Below are positions 1 to 11,064 of a DNA stretch of 64,000 bases, piece after piece. Below the pieces are notes generated by a model. It was not told where the DNA came from. It did not search any database and was given only the letters and a program-made list of their open reading frames with translations. How positions within the stretch are numbered: position 1 is the first letter of the stretch; each line of letters opens with the position of its first letter. The position numbers were made by a program, and so were the translations under genes. This DNA comes from Mimachlamys varia (Eukaryota > Mollusca > Bivalvia > Pectinida > Pectinidae): NCBI GenBank assembly GCA_947623455.1, contig OX392527.1, positions 26,218,201 through 26,282,200 on the forward strand, given 5' to 3'.

Positions 1-300
1 AAAATAAATGCCTTCTGAAGCATGCTGGAAGACGAAATCATTTTTGTATAAACTGAAATGCCTGATCCCCAAATTTTAGATAGAGGCTGTTGCACCCTTC
101 GGGCAGATGGATGGGGCATACTACGGGAAGCAAAGGACATTTTTTTTCCTGATAATATGAAGGAATTTAAACCAAATGCTGTCTGAAGCATGCTAAAGGA
201 ATACAGTATCATTTTTATATAAACTGAGATGTTTGCCCCAATATTGGGAAAGAGGTGTAAGACCTAACAGAGGAAACAAAGGAATAATTTAAGATCATTT
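1..300. repeat. Two diverged tandem copies of a ~169-bp repeat
   Basis: Two blocks share CTGAAGCATGCT (near 15 and 184), followed by CATTTTT.TATAAACTGA and a run reading CCCCAA.ATT. The anchors are about 169 bp apart. The first copy is cut by the window edge and the second fades near 300. No coding potential is seen. The family is not recognised. Confidence 0.55.
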
Positions 301-309
301 TCCTTTAAT

Positions 310-486
310 TCCCTTACATCTGGGTTGTGAGTTCGAATCCCACATGGGGCAGTTGCCAGGTACTGACCGTAGGTGGGTGGTTTTTCTCCGGGTACTCCGA
401 CTTTCCTCCACCTCCTAAACCTGGCACGTCCTTAAATGACCCTGACCGTTAATAGGACGTAAAACAAAATAAATCAAATCAAATAT
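310..486 (+). mobile_element. tRNA-derived SINE, 5'-truncated
   Basis: A B-box-like GTTCGAATCCC at 331-341 is followed by a core reading GGTGGTTTTTCTCCGGGTAC, then CTTTCCTCCACC, CTGGCACGTCC and AATAGGACGTAAAAC, and an A-rich (AAATC)n tail. This layout (tRNA-like head, conserved core, simple tail) is typical of SINEs abundant in bivalve genomes, as I recall them. No A-box is visible, so the 5' end is probably truncated. A diverged antisense relative of the core may sit near 14352-14395. Confidence 0.65.
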
Positions 487-585
487 AAACCACCTTTAAT
501 ATTGACACAGTCATAAACTGCACTTGAGCATCTCTTATCAAGAATTTTTCATTTAATATAGATTGAGAATTTGTAGGCTGTGAAC

Positions 586-642
586 CCCCCCCCACCCCCC
601 CACCCCCCCCCCCCCCCCACCCCCCCCCCCCACCCCCTCCCT
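586..642. repeat. C-rich low-complexity tract
   Basis: Runs of 6 to 16 C are interrupted by single A or T. The minus strand is G-rich and could form a G-quadruplex. The tract lies about 180 bp upstream of the sulfotransferase acceptor, within its last intron. Homopolymer length is prone to assembly error. Confidence 0.8.
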
Positions 643-821
643 TTCATTTTTGGTGTCTTAACCATCCAAACATATTTACATATATAGTTCTTCTTACTAC
701 TTGTACTCTTCAATAAACTTATATAGTATCAACAGCTTTTAATTTGACAATGTACCAGGTGAGCTATTAAGTTCCCTTTTTTAATTTTATTCATCCATTA
801 TAATAATTTTGTCTTTTGCAG

Positions 822-1449
822 GAAACAGATGCCAGCGACCCTCAGCAGCCAGCTGACCATTGAGAAAACACCAAGTTATTACGTCATCAAAGGTGTCCCT
901 GAAAAAGTGTACCGAATGGCAAAACATATAAAACTTATAGTTGTCGTTCGAGACCCAGTCTCTCGGGCGTTTTCAGACTATGTACAGTTGGCGTCTAAAC
1001 ATTCCGATATCCGGACGTTCGAGGAGCTGGCCTTTCTCAATAACGCTACAGGATTGGTGGATACGTCGTGGTCAGTTCTGTGCAATGGTGTATACTCCAA
1101 AAGTCTTGTGCGATGGTTACAGTATTTTTCCTTAAACCAGTTTCATTTTGTTAGCGGTGAGAGACTTGTGGCCGATCCGGCAGGAGAGATAGCTAAAGTA
1201 CAAGATTTTCTTGGTCTCAAACGTATGATTACCTCAAAACATTTATATTTCAACAAAACACGCGGATTTCCGTGCGTGAAGAAGCACGAGCGACACGGAA
1301 AACCGAGATGTGTGGGAGTAACAGGGGCCAAACATTACCCCACAGTTACCCCCAGGCTAGTCAAACGTCTCAGGGATTTCTACAGACCATTTAATAAACG
1401 ATTTTACGAAATTACGGGTGAAGATTTCGGATGGGATGATCACAAATAA
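822..1449 (+). CDS. Heparan sulfate glucosamine 3-O-sulfotransferase, terminal exon (partial gene)
   Basis: This exon encodes the C-terminal two-thirds of a Golgi type II membrane sulfotransferase that moves sulfate from PAPS to the 3-O position of glucosamine in heparan sulfate. The exon opens after a TTTTGCAG acceptor at 820-821 with one base of a split codon, then KQMPATLSSQLTIEKTPSYY, which matches the 3-OST family start of exon 2. The PAPS 3'-phosphate-binding segment is visible (LIVVVRDPVSRAFSDY). So are GLVDTSWS, FVSGERLVADPAGE, VQDFLGL and FNKTRGFPC, with a cysteine pair (GFPC...KPRC) that forms a disulfide in the family. The end reads LRDFYRPFNKRFYEITGEDF then GWDDHK and stop. The upstream exon with the 5'-PSB loop, catalytic Glu and membrane anchor is outside the window. 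The paralogue (HS3ST1/5 versus 2/3/4/6 type) is not decided, so no symbol is given. The AATAAA at 1445-1450 overlaps the stop codon and is probably not the poly(A) signal. Confidence 0.93.
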
Positions 1450-1600
1450 AGATTTCTCATATTGTTACTGGTGTTATAGTTATCTAGCCTAGTATGATAA
1501 CAGATGCCAATTAAATACCAATATGATTTTAAAAAACACATATCAAATTTACAAAAAACTACATCGCTATTAAAGTCAATAATCTTTCATTGCATAACAA
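1450..1600 (+). other. Short sulfotransferase 3' flank
   Basis: AT-rich sequence after the stop codon, presumably 3'UTR. No convincing poly(A) signal separates it from the repeat that begins near 1605. Confidence 0.3.
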
Positions 1601-1604
1601 GAAG

Positions 1605-1870
1605 TTTACAGTTATATACAAGAAAAAAATCAGAGAATACCAAAGCCTCACTAAAACCATAATCTGACTCAAAATCGATTAAACTAGAGGCAAAATATGA
1701 ACGAAGGAAAGATTTAAATGGAGACCCTCGTAAAAGAGAATAAGACCACGTCTGCTTTATTGACGACACCCGCCATGTAAATCCAAGCAAATATCAAGTC
1801 CTCAAAATGAGAACCGAGTCATCATTGTCAATCACAACAAAGGAACACACTAATGAGCATCCTCAAAAAC
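1605..1870 (-). mobile_element. Retroelement 3' tail, copy 1 (Penelope-like family)
   Basis: Read on the minus strand, this block contains TTGATATTTGCTTGGATTTA, CATGGCGGGTGTCGTCAATA, GAGGGTCTCCATTTAAATC, CTAGTTTAATCGATTTTGAG and TTTGGTATTCTCTGATTTTT. The same ordered modules recur near 3512, 5467, 10372, 14385 and 16890. It lies just downstream, in the same orientation, of a reverse-transcriptase fragment at 1999-2352, so it is read as that element's 3' non-coding tail. Confidence 0.6.
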
Positions 1871-1998
1871 ATTCATCTTTATTTCACATAGTTTAGTAAA
1901 GATCGAAGCAAGAAGCTGATTTTCATTTCATTTCATCTTTCATATTGTGAAAACAATTGGATTAAACAGCAGGCTATAGGCCTATATACGTTCTCTCA

Positions 1999-2367
1999 TT
2001 ACAAAATCATTCCTCCGAACTCAAGAAAGATATTGTCAACCAGGAATTCAATCAATCGTACTATATCTTCCTCAGTCAGAAAGTCTATAGTGTCCTTTAT
2101 CTCAAGTTTAGTAGAGTATGTGTGATTGATTAGGTCAACAAACTTCTTGTTGTTTATAGACAACACATCGTCGATATACCTGAAAGTGAAATTGAAAGAT
2201 TTGGCAAGGTTTTTGATACCCGTCCTGATAAGCCCCTCATCACATTCAGCCACAGTTGAGGCACAGTTCGTTCCGATTTGAATGCCAACAGTCTGTTCGA
2301 AAATCTTTCCTCCGAACTCGACAAAGATAATGTCAACCGGGAATTCAATCATTCGTACTATTCCTCA
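1999..2367 (-). pseudogene. Reverse-transcriptase fragment with YIDD box, internally rearranged
   Basis: The minus-strand frame holds RT palm-domain sequence: VEFGGKIFEQTVGIQIGTNC followed by FNFTFRYIDDVLSINN and LEIKDT. FRYIDDVLS is the catalytic YxDD box, and the GI.(M)GTNCA motif precedes it as in single-ORF retroelements of Penelope-like type common in molluscs. Only about 110 codons remain. After IKDT the frame jumps back to EEDIVRLIEFLVDNIFLEFG, which repeats the segment at the start (MIEFPVDIIFVEFGG). The coding piece is therefore duplicated or rearranged and cannot be an intact domain. The element-class assignment is inference. Confidence 0.65.
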
Positions 2368-2369
2368 GT

Positions 2370-3510
2370 ATATTTCATCCTAGCTGTTGTGTTTTTTTCT
2401 CAAAGTATGCTTCAACCATGTCTGTAACTAAGAGTCATGTTCCCGCTAAAAAAATACCAACGTCTAATGCAATAGTGTAGGTCTACCTTTCAAAACAAAA
2501 ATGAATTATCCACAAATCTAATTCACGGCTTACTAAACTAAAATCCCCATATACTGAATGGCATGCAGAAACCTCAACTGGCATGACTTGCTTGTGAATT
2601 ACTGTACATTCTGACCAATCGATGCTGATGCGATGTTCTTTACGACTCGGGTCCCCAGACATTTGAATCCAGATGTTCCTTCCGGAAATCTAATACCTAT
2701 ATATAGCCAATTATTACAGAGAATGGGCAAAACACTAAATCCAATAAAATGGCAGCAGTCTGCAACGACACGGGAGATAATACTGATGAATATAGAAAAA
2801 TATGTCGCCCGTAAACATTTGATTAAAGCATTTGATATGTGATTTATGTGTGTCTAGACGCTCTGACATTTAATCCATCAGATAAGAATATAGGACACGA
2901 TTGTTATTCATGTAAATGATGTTGATAATATTTTTATCTTGGACAATAATTCTCAGTGCAAAATGTCAGAGAGCGAGGAGCAAGTGTGATTGTGATCCCC
3001 CCGGAACAGTGTTACCACACGATAAAGGTACTATAACACTGGGAAGTGCCGTGTACTGGCGACATGATAACCCAATATTAAATCACGTTTGTTGACCCGA
3101 GCACTCTTTCAGGCTTGTTAACGTTGCTTATTCCGGTAATGTGTGTTTTTTGGACGATACGGGATTATTGCTCCCAGCCGTTGGAACAATTCTTACACAA
3201 TTATTCTCCAGACTCCCATGATTTTGGTGATAATAAGATTAATTTTCGTCCCTGCTTTCGGTGGTTCCCTGAATGTCGCTGTACTTTAACATTACCGTTC
3301 ACATACGTTCGGATAACGAACTCGAGCGAGTTCATTTAATGTAAACTATATCCACGAATTTCATAGACATTAAAACAAATAGAATGATATAGGTACATTG
3401 AAATCATATCCTTTATTTACCTGTATACACTAAACCGGCTATGACGACGGTTAATATTTATAAAGTATGCAGTTATGCGTAATAACAGTCCTTGTCTTCA
3501 CATTGTGCTC
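2370..3510. other. Intergenic DNA, nothing recognised
   Basis: AT-rich sequence with only short open frames. None resembles a known protein and none is flanked by good splice signals. A slightly GC-richer patch lies at 2960-3060. Confidence 0.4.
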
Positions 3511-3511
3511 A

Positions 3512-3668
3512 TTTTCTCACAAAAATCAAAGAATACCGAAGCGTCAACAAAACCATAATCTCAATTCAAAATCGATTAAACAAAGTATGAACAAAGGAAA
3601 GATTCACACGGAGACCCTGTAGAAGTACACGCGAATAAGACCATGTGTTCCGGAAGAGTAAGCGTAAA
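3512..3668 (-). mobile_element. Retroelement 3' tail, copy 2
   Basis: It shares the tail modules with copy 1 (AATACCGAAGCGTC, AAAATCGATTAAAC, GGAAAGATT, GGAGACCCT) and also carries TGTTCCGGAAGAGTAAGCG at its 5' side. No reverse-transcriptase sequence adjoins it. Confidence 0.6.
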
Positions 3669-3669
3669 C

Positions 3670-5140
3670 ATACGTATGCATTCAAGTACACACCACATTA
3701 TAATAATTCCCTGGGGCTTTAAATAAAATAACACAGTTATTCTCATACGAGTCATCACATTTAACCTTACACATTTTACTTGATAAAGAATGCAGACGTT
3801 TTCGAAAGCTCGCAAAACTCCTTTTCGTGTTAAACTGATGAATATTATTCGTACTAGATCGAGATATCGACAGTCCTAATTTCGAACATTTACAACTCAT
3901 CTTTAGATGTGAAATGTCCTAGTCTCACTGCAGCTGCACTGCCCCATCAATACAAGTATGTCTCGTAGCATCATAGACAGAGCAGAAAAAACAGTTGCCA
4001 GGAGAAAGAGTGCTTAAAATGGTAACGGTATTACAAACAAATATTCAACCATTTTGCATTAAGACACTGCTGACGAGGCTAAGGCTAACTGATCATCTTC
4101 ATACAGCAACGAATACACGAAATGTCGAGAAAAACAACGGAGGAAAGATTGCTATCGACAGATAGAAAGAGAAAATTAGATATGTCAGGCACTCAGCTCA
4201 AGACACGGGTAATGGACAAAGCAGAATAGGAAGAAAAGATAAGGACCATGATAACCGACAGCAGACTAGGCGATAAAACAGATTTCATAGCATTGTATAA
4301 AGTAAATTGGCCATTACTCTCACAAAAATGAAGGGCAATGGAAAATTAGAAAGGTCTTCCCTATATCAGAGACATCACTGTATGTCCAGGACCCACAAAC
4401 CAGGCTATATATTACAACCCCTTTGCGAGTAACACTGATTCCGTGTGTATCAACCTGGCTTGCCCACTGGTGAGATACACGGAACGTAACGTAAACAAGT
4501 GCCAGTTTATATGGTTAATATTATTGTTAGAAAGACATTTTAGCTCGCATGGCGAAATACCTTTCTTACAAATACACCAGGAAAGAGACCTTGCTTCAAG
4601 GGTTACAAAGGACAGGCTAAAAGTTGTTGACAACAGATTGGAGTCGTCGGAGTGTATACTCAGCACCAAATATTTCTCTTTCGGGGTACATTTCATCAGT
4701 ATAGCTTTGGAGCAACAATGTTTAAGTATCGCTCTTTGCTGTCAATTTATCTAAGAAGCATCTTGGGCATGTTGATGATGCATTGAGAGTAATGAAGAAA
4801 GGTCAGATAAACAACCGAAAAATCCACTACCAACAAAACACAATACATTTCCAGCACACACACGCGCGCACACAGGCATACAGAAGGAAATCCATCCAGG
4901 TGGTATATAACTTTTATTTAGCTCCTGGAAAAGCTGTCCCTGCGAATTCTTCGGGATTGTAACGATTAATTACCGAAGGAGGACACAGTAGGAATGGTTC
5001 CGTACAATAGCTGCAGCAACCTTATATATATCGAGAAATCTGGCAGGAAATATGAGACGTGCCAAAACTTCTTACTTTTACTGTGTTCTGTTCACGGTAT
5101 CTCACGTGTAACCTTTCATCCTAATACCCTGGCCCCACTT
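3670..5140. other. Intergenic DNA with a short CA/CG microsatellite
   Basis: No gene recognised. Overlapping open frames on both strands at 4412-4754 have no family resemblance. A short CACACACGCGCGCACACA run occurs near 4857-4875. Confidence 0.4.
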
Positions 5141-5147
5141 TCAGGAA

Positions 5148-5312
5148 CGTCTCAACATAAGGAAATTCCTTAATTTAAAAACCTCTTTTGGAAACCATTA
5201 CAGAAGTTAGGGAAAGTTCCATAACTTAAGATTTTTTACTTAACTTCTGTAATGCTTTCCATTAGATTTTAAAGTTAAAGAATTCTATTCAGTTAAAGAA
5301 CGTTCGTGGAAA
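5148..5312. repeat. Fold-back element (imperfect inverted repeat)
   Basis: GGAAACCATTACAGAAGTTA near 5190 is matched in reverse by TAACTTCTGTAATGCTTTCC near 5241. The outer flanks (GGAACGTCTC near 5153 and AAAGAACGTTCGTGG near 5295) also pair weakly. The loop is about 25 bp. It resembles a short fold-back MITE, and target duplications are not clear. Confidence 0.45.
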
Positions 5313-5466
5313 TAGATCTCTGAAACAAAAACATATCTGTTTTCCTGAACTTCCTACAAACAATAACTGTTTGTGACAAGAGTTCTCAAAGAGAAATGAC
5401 AGTTTTGGTTACACCTATAAATGTATTTAGATGTTGTAGCTACTTATAATGCCAGGCTACAGTACG

Positions 5467-5600
5467 TATACAAAAAAATATCAGAGAATACCAAAGCGTC
5501 AACTAACCATAATCCGAACTCAAAATCGATTAAACTAGGGGCAAAATAGAATCAAAGGAAAGATTTACATGGAGACTCTCGTAACAAGCTTTACTTGATA
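5467..5600 (-). mobile_element. Retroelement 3' tail, copy 3
   Basis: It shares ATCAGAGAATACCAAAGCGT, CATAATCCGAACTCAAAATC, GATTAAACTAGGGGCAAAAT and GATTTACATGGAGACTCTCG with copies 1, 2 and 6. It is truncated before the TTCCGGAA module. Confidence 0.65.
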
Positions 5601-6059
5601 TATGAACGATGAACATATAAACGTGCCCAACATTTCAAAACAGATTTTGTTATGACTTAATAAAAGAACCAGTCATTCTTGAATTCCTGCGATACTTTGG
5701 CTAAGCATTTTGTTTGTGTATGAAGTAAAATTTCGATTAATACACATATTTCCTAAGAGATGAACCTTATCATAGACAACTGAAGTCCTTTCCGAAGAAC
5801 TCGGTTTCACGGACTCCAAAACAAATTCAACCATTGTAGCCGACTTGCCAAATAACGCACGTAAACGTAAATAATTGCATATGAAAGCCAACGGAAAAAT
5901 GTAACTCAGGTAATGGTATTTGAGTTATACCGTTTGCCCCTGATAATCCCCTTATTAGGTCATTAAATGAAAAGTTTTCGATGTATTCAAATTACATCCG
6001 TATTCGCGAAATCAAAAGCCAAAAGTTGAGAGCTAAGGGCATCAATTAGCGCTCGAAAA

Positions 6060-6292
6060 GTCGAAAACCCGCCATTTAAAGGGTTTTGGCCACGATTTTT
6101 CATTATTTCATATTTCGTGTAGTGACCGATACCCCGTCTCCTTCGGTGTCTGGAAAATTGACAGGCAGGTCACGCCCCATTTATATTAGCCTAGTGAATA
6201 TGCACATTTTGACCGGGATTCTAGGTCACGTGATGTGTGACGTCATTGAGGCACAACGTATCCGATACCTGTACCTATTCTGATACTCCCAT
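6060..6292 (-). repeat. Dispersed repeat R2, copy 1 (inverted relative to 8586)
   Basis: Read on the minus strand it runs: CCTCAATGACGTCACACATC, CACGTGACC, a spacer, GGGCGTGACC, another spacer, then AATCGTGGCCAAAACCCTTTAAATGG. (The last piece is quoted in two parts: AATCGTGGCCAAAACC and CTTTAAATGG.) The same order occurs on the plus strand at 8586-8800. No open frame of note. The family is unknown. Confidence 0.5.
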
Positions 6293-8580
6293 TACATATT
6301 TATGTATTATCTGCAAGTGTAAGTATGGACTTCCTATCTTATTTCTTGGTGTAAGTAATGACAGCAACTAATATATGTTGTGTGGTTAAAATTATCAATC
6401 ATCATTAATGATCTTGTCAGAAAAATAAAACTGATCTAATTCCGATTTTTGCATGAACTGCATCAAATTCGAATCTAGACCGTCACTCCAGTAACTCCAA
6501 GCTTAGAGACAGTGATACAATTTACACAATCTGATTTTACAGCTATGTAAGTTACCTGTAGCCTTACCTGTCATACATATACTAGCCAAAGGGCATTTGT
6601 GGTACCTACTTGTGAGTTGTGGCAGTTGTACTAATTACCCTGTAATTACAAAGAGGTGTGAATGTTTGGCCGTGAATTCGAAGGGCATTCTTGATCTTAT
6701 AACTATCAGGGACGTATATGTGAGATAATTCTTTTTTTCCTTAGCCGTCCCCAGTGTCGGGGAAAAAACTTTTTTCTTTAAAAGAATTTATAGGCGTTTT
6801 CAACAGAATATAACTCTCTATTATCAGTATTTAACATTAGGCTAGTAACCTTGGCAAAACATGACGATGTTAATTAGGTTAAACTGTATATGTATCACAT
6901 ACATACGATGTTTCTGATTTTTTAAGTTTTATTATATTTGTAAAAATGGCGATGCTGATACTATGGCGTTTTTATTTTAATAATTGCATATTTTAAATAT
7001 CAACATAAACATTTGGTTATTGGATTTTTCAAGGACGTGTATGCGTCCCTGGATTCATGATATATTCAGATCAGGGGCTGATCCAAGAATTGTAGATGCG
7101 TTAATGTGACACACTTTCACTTTATAATATAAACCAAAACTTATCCAGATCTTATTTATGAATACTGTATGAAAAACAAGCTTTAAACTCGTCCAATTAT
7201 TTGAATCCTAGTTAAAATGAATATCACCAACTAGAGAGAGCCTAACAAAATTCATTTCGTTATCGTGTTTGAATTTCACGTATATTTAGACTACTGTTTC
7301 TGTTTAGGAACAATTTAAAGAATATGACGAAGTCTTTTTCTGCGCTAGGATTTAGAGTTATTTCAAACTGCAACCACTTCAACCCAAAACTGGGTGATTA
7401 AGAGATGTTGTAAAAACGTATAGAGTAATCGTAGGAAAACACTTTTCTAATATGTTGCAATACTCATTAGGTTATGTTATTTGGTTTTTTTTTTCATAGC
7501 CGCAGACTTTATCCTTGGAAAATATTTAATCATTCCACACAAATAGACTGGTGTGTTACTGAATCAAGTGGAATAAAAAAGTTGGGAAGAACCTTTAATT
7601 TTTGCAAACCGATTTCAGTCGACATTTTAAACAATATTTCAATTTAACACAAATAATTCAGACTGTTATGTTTTCACATCTATTTGTAACAATGTCAACT
7701 TTATTGATACCAGGCAGAAATTGTTTGTTTACGTGCACAGTTAAAAAAAATTGAACTAATGAAAGTTTTTGCATTCCATTTTACGTGCTTTACTATTACC
7801 ATATACTTAGACTATATATTATTATTACGGACTTACATTACCTAAGTCCGTGGTTTTATTTACTTCATCATCTCAATTCATACTGTACTGTTGACGTCAT
7901 AATATATATTCCGAAGTACTTACGAAAATGTTTAATTGTACAGCGTAAATAGTTTGTATTAGCAAACCACATGATTTTAAAATCACCAAGATCAAACACG
8001 GAGTATATTACCTCACACTTTATATGCAATCAAGGAAGATTTGATGTTTGCGAATTTTACATGTTGTGGGTACAACTTGGAATACATATTCATGAATCGA
8101 TCAGCAGTGTATGGTGTTTTAATTCAATTCCAGCTAAATAAAGTCACAAATTCAACACACTAAATTTTAAAAAAAAAAAGATTTTTCAAGAAAATGGCTC
8201 CGTCCGGTAATATACTCACAACCGCTCTATGCGTGTCTGTTGCAACTGTAGTGATATACTATCTATAAAACCTATGTAACGTGTCTGTAAAATCATAATG
8301 TCCGTTCACAGCCCTGTTAGTTCCGTGGTCCTTTGTAGAAGAACTATTGTTAGCAAAGGCGGATATGTAATACACACTAACATTACGATGTTTTTAAACG
8401 GCATTTCCTATTTCCTTTCTTAAGTTTACAAATACATACCTATATTTTTTTCAAGATAGTTTGTTCATTAATCAAAAGAATTAAACAACAATCAAGATTG
8501 ACTAACATGTCGATTTCAATAGACGTTTTTCTACTAAGCTTTCTTCGTCAATGTACCACTGATCAGTTTACCTGAGTCGG
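6293..8580. other. Gene-poor AT-rich intergenic DNA
   Basis: No coding or RNA feature recognised on either strand across 2.3 kb. A TGACGTCA palindrome lies at 7892-7899. Short A and T runs are scattered through it. Confidence 0.4.
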
Positions 8581-8585
8581 TCAGT

Positions 8586-8805
8586 TGTGCTTCAATGACG
8601 TCACATGTACCACGTGACCGGTCAGCTCATTAAAATTCTCGCCAGTCGGGAGCGGTCAACTTTGACTGTCAATATCTAGATCCCGGGACAAAATCGAATG
8701 CTCGTTGATGGGCTAATCAGTATTTATTGAAATGTACTACAAGTTTCATCACTTTTTACAAGATTTTCAAAATCGTGGCCAAAAACCCTTTAAGGAAACA
8801 ATTTG
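8586..8805 (+). repeat. Dispersed repeat R2, copy 2
   Basis: CTTCAATGACGTCACATGTA, CCACGTGACC, a ~150-bp spacer and AAAATCGTGGCCAAAAACCC reproduce, in opposite orientation, the block at 6060-6292. Two overlapping frames starting at 8727 and 8732 run out of the repeat and are not supported as genes. Confidence 0.5.
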
Positions 8806-10370
8806 GCTACTTTGGGGAGGTAAAAAGTCGAGATTGGATAAATTGGATATCATTAAACATCGACGAATTCATCCCAAAAGACATTTCCGTGGACCACTTA
8901 TGTATGACGACATATTCAATTAAATTGTATCTTGTCTGTGATTCGCATTGGTTAATCAGTAAAGGTAAGTAAAATAAGCTACTTTTCACACGAGAAATTG
9001 CACATGTAATACTATTTCGATGTCGAATATTTTGAACGTTGACAGTTATTTAATTCAGGAATAATTGGTATCTTGTCGCAATTCAATATTTACCCAACTA
9101 ATGTTATGATAGCATTTCAATATAAAATTCAATATTCAAACCTTACGTTCGTTAAAATTTCAGACTGAAATAATACCTGTACCTTTCTGACTATATAAAA
9201 AAGTACCTGGTGGCATTTCAAACAACATGCATATATTTGTTTTAGACGCTATAGTACTACATTCCTGATATACCAATATTCGTTTAACATTGTAGTCCTG
9301 TTTCTAGAACCATATCAAGTCTTGGTAAACAGACACACTTTATTGGCCATTATTACAAATTGACATCAACCAACAACAAAGACAGCAAAATAAAAGTCAA
9401 ATGATTTCCTATCTGTATTTACAGGTTTCATTTTGGTATCGTTTTTTCAGTGCCATTTATATACCAGCCTTTCTTGCATATGGGATTGCATGTCACTGTC
9501 CATACTTTACTGGAAATAACATGTTTATTATGGGTGGTTTTGTCTATTGAGCATTAAATTACATACCATCGTTTTCTACCAGACAGCCATCAATGTACAA
9601 CTGTACGTGTAAGACGTTTTATGATCGAAGTGTGACCAGATTTACAGCCCTATCACGCCAGCGTCTGTCATTGTATACTTACTTCACCTGAGATCGTTGT
9701 ATGCCCACAGGAGGTGGTAGAACATGTTCTGACACAGGTTTAATATAGGGTTTCTATTCAGTAACAATATAACAGTTCCCTTCTTAGACGAAAAATGACA
9801 AAGTTACCACAAAGAATGAATGGTCATCTGTGAATGACGCATCCTTCAGCGTGTTCATGTTCTATATTTCCATATTGCTAACGTCCAGCTGGACAAATAG
9901 TAACTGGCAATCTGAATATAATCCCTCAAATAAAGCTACGGGAGCTTTTTATGAAAGGTCCTAATTATCATGCAAGAGATTCCATCTATCAAATGGAATG
10001 TGAATTTCGAGATACTTATGGACTATATGGAAGATTATGACCAACAAGATATTAATTAAGCTTTATTATAAAAGTGACGATGGCAATTTTCCAATCGTGA
10101 ACTTTCCCCATCTTTACTCATTATATTGTTTACATCTCGCAGTTGATTCGTTGTTCTAAGGTTTGCTCTGAATTGAGAGATTTTCACGATAAATATCGGC
10201 TGCTGACAAGCAAACTTACTACACAGGGATTCGAGAGATGTGGGTTGATAAGGATTATGAACAAGTTTTATGTTCACAATCTACATGTAGAAATATTTTG
10301 TATCCTCGTATGATATAAAGGTGAACGCTTTTGAATATGCTCATTAATGTGATTACTTAGATTCTCATTT
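8806..10370. other. Gene-poor intergenic DNA
   Basis: No gene, RNA or repeat recognised with confidence. The short frame at 10056-10277 (-) has no recognisable motif. Confidence 0.35.
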
Positions 10371-10371
10371 T

Positions 10372-10662
10372 AAGGACTTGGTGTTTACTTGGATGTGACC
10401 AAGATTTACATGGTGGAAGTCGTTGACGAAGCAGAAGACGCTTTACTCTTGTACTTTAAGAAACAGCTATATGATGCAGTTTAATTCATTTTTTCGGCAT
10501 ACTGTATCTATTACTAAATTTAAAAGGTACAGTATAGGTGTGCGTCATCTTTTACAAAGGTTTGCATGTGAATCTTGTGCCCCTAGTTTAATCGATTTTG
10601 AGTTTGAATTATGGTTTTGTTGCCATTTCGGTTTTTCTGGTCTTTTTTCTATTAAACCATTT
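10372..10662 (+). mobile_element. Retroelement 3' tail, copy 4, split by a ~100-bp insert
   Basis: Plus-strand order: GGATGTGACCAAGATTTACA, GAAGCAGAAGACGCTTTACT and CTTGTACTTT, then about 100 bp of unrelated sequence (10465-10556), then GCCCCTAGTTTAATCGATTT and ATTATGGTTTTGTTGCCATT. The insert contains facing GCATACTGTATC and GGTACAGTATAGGTGTGC, a small inverted repeat, so it may be a tiny inserted element. An open frame at 10423-10860 spans this junk and is not a gene. Confidence 0.55.
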
Positions 10663-10853
10663 GCAAAACCATCACTTAATATAGACAAAAAGAGGCGAAT
10701 TGTATTTCGCTGTACTATACAAATAGGTCACCCAGATGTGACGCAACAATCGTGCAGCATTAAAAGAATGAAAGCTCATCTCGAAACATTTAGAGATACA
10801 ACTTTAAAACGGATAAAACACCATAAAACTAGTGTTTTCTTCTATACAGTGCC

Positions 10854-11064
10854 AAAATAAATACAATGTAGTTCATTAAGTGAGCATTTATTTCAGCAGT
10901 GAATGCTTTAGCTAATGTTGTTATGGTCCTATAACACACATTTCACTGATGACAAACTTAATTAAGCACGTTGGGCTTTCTGTTAGTTTGTAAGCAACAG
11001 CATTTGATTGTGTTATAGGACCGAAAGAATTTCTGCTAAAATATTCATTGTATTTATTTACATT
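10854..11064. repeat. Fold-back element
   Basis: AAATAAATACAATG at 10857 faces CATTGTATTTATTT near 11047. Internally, GGTCCTATAACACAC (10925) faces GTGTTATAGGACC (11010). It is an inverted-repeat element of about 200 bp without coding capacity, probably a MITE. Confidence 0.55.

Noticed and set aside
1445..1450. AATAAA as sulfotransferase poly(A) signal
   Set aside because: It overlaps the stop codon, leaving almost no 3'UTR; the true signal is probably further on or variant.
4412..4754. Overlapping ORFs on both strands
   Set aside because: No motif, no splice context and no similarity to a known family; likely chance.
8727..8972. Two overlapping frames (81 and 63 residues)
   Set aside because: They start inside dispersed repeat R2 and have no conserved motif.
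10423..10860. 145-residue plus-strand ORF
   Set aside because: It spans a retroelement tail and an insertion; the translated LIDFEFELWFC is the non-coding tail read in one frame.
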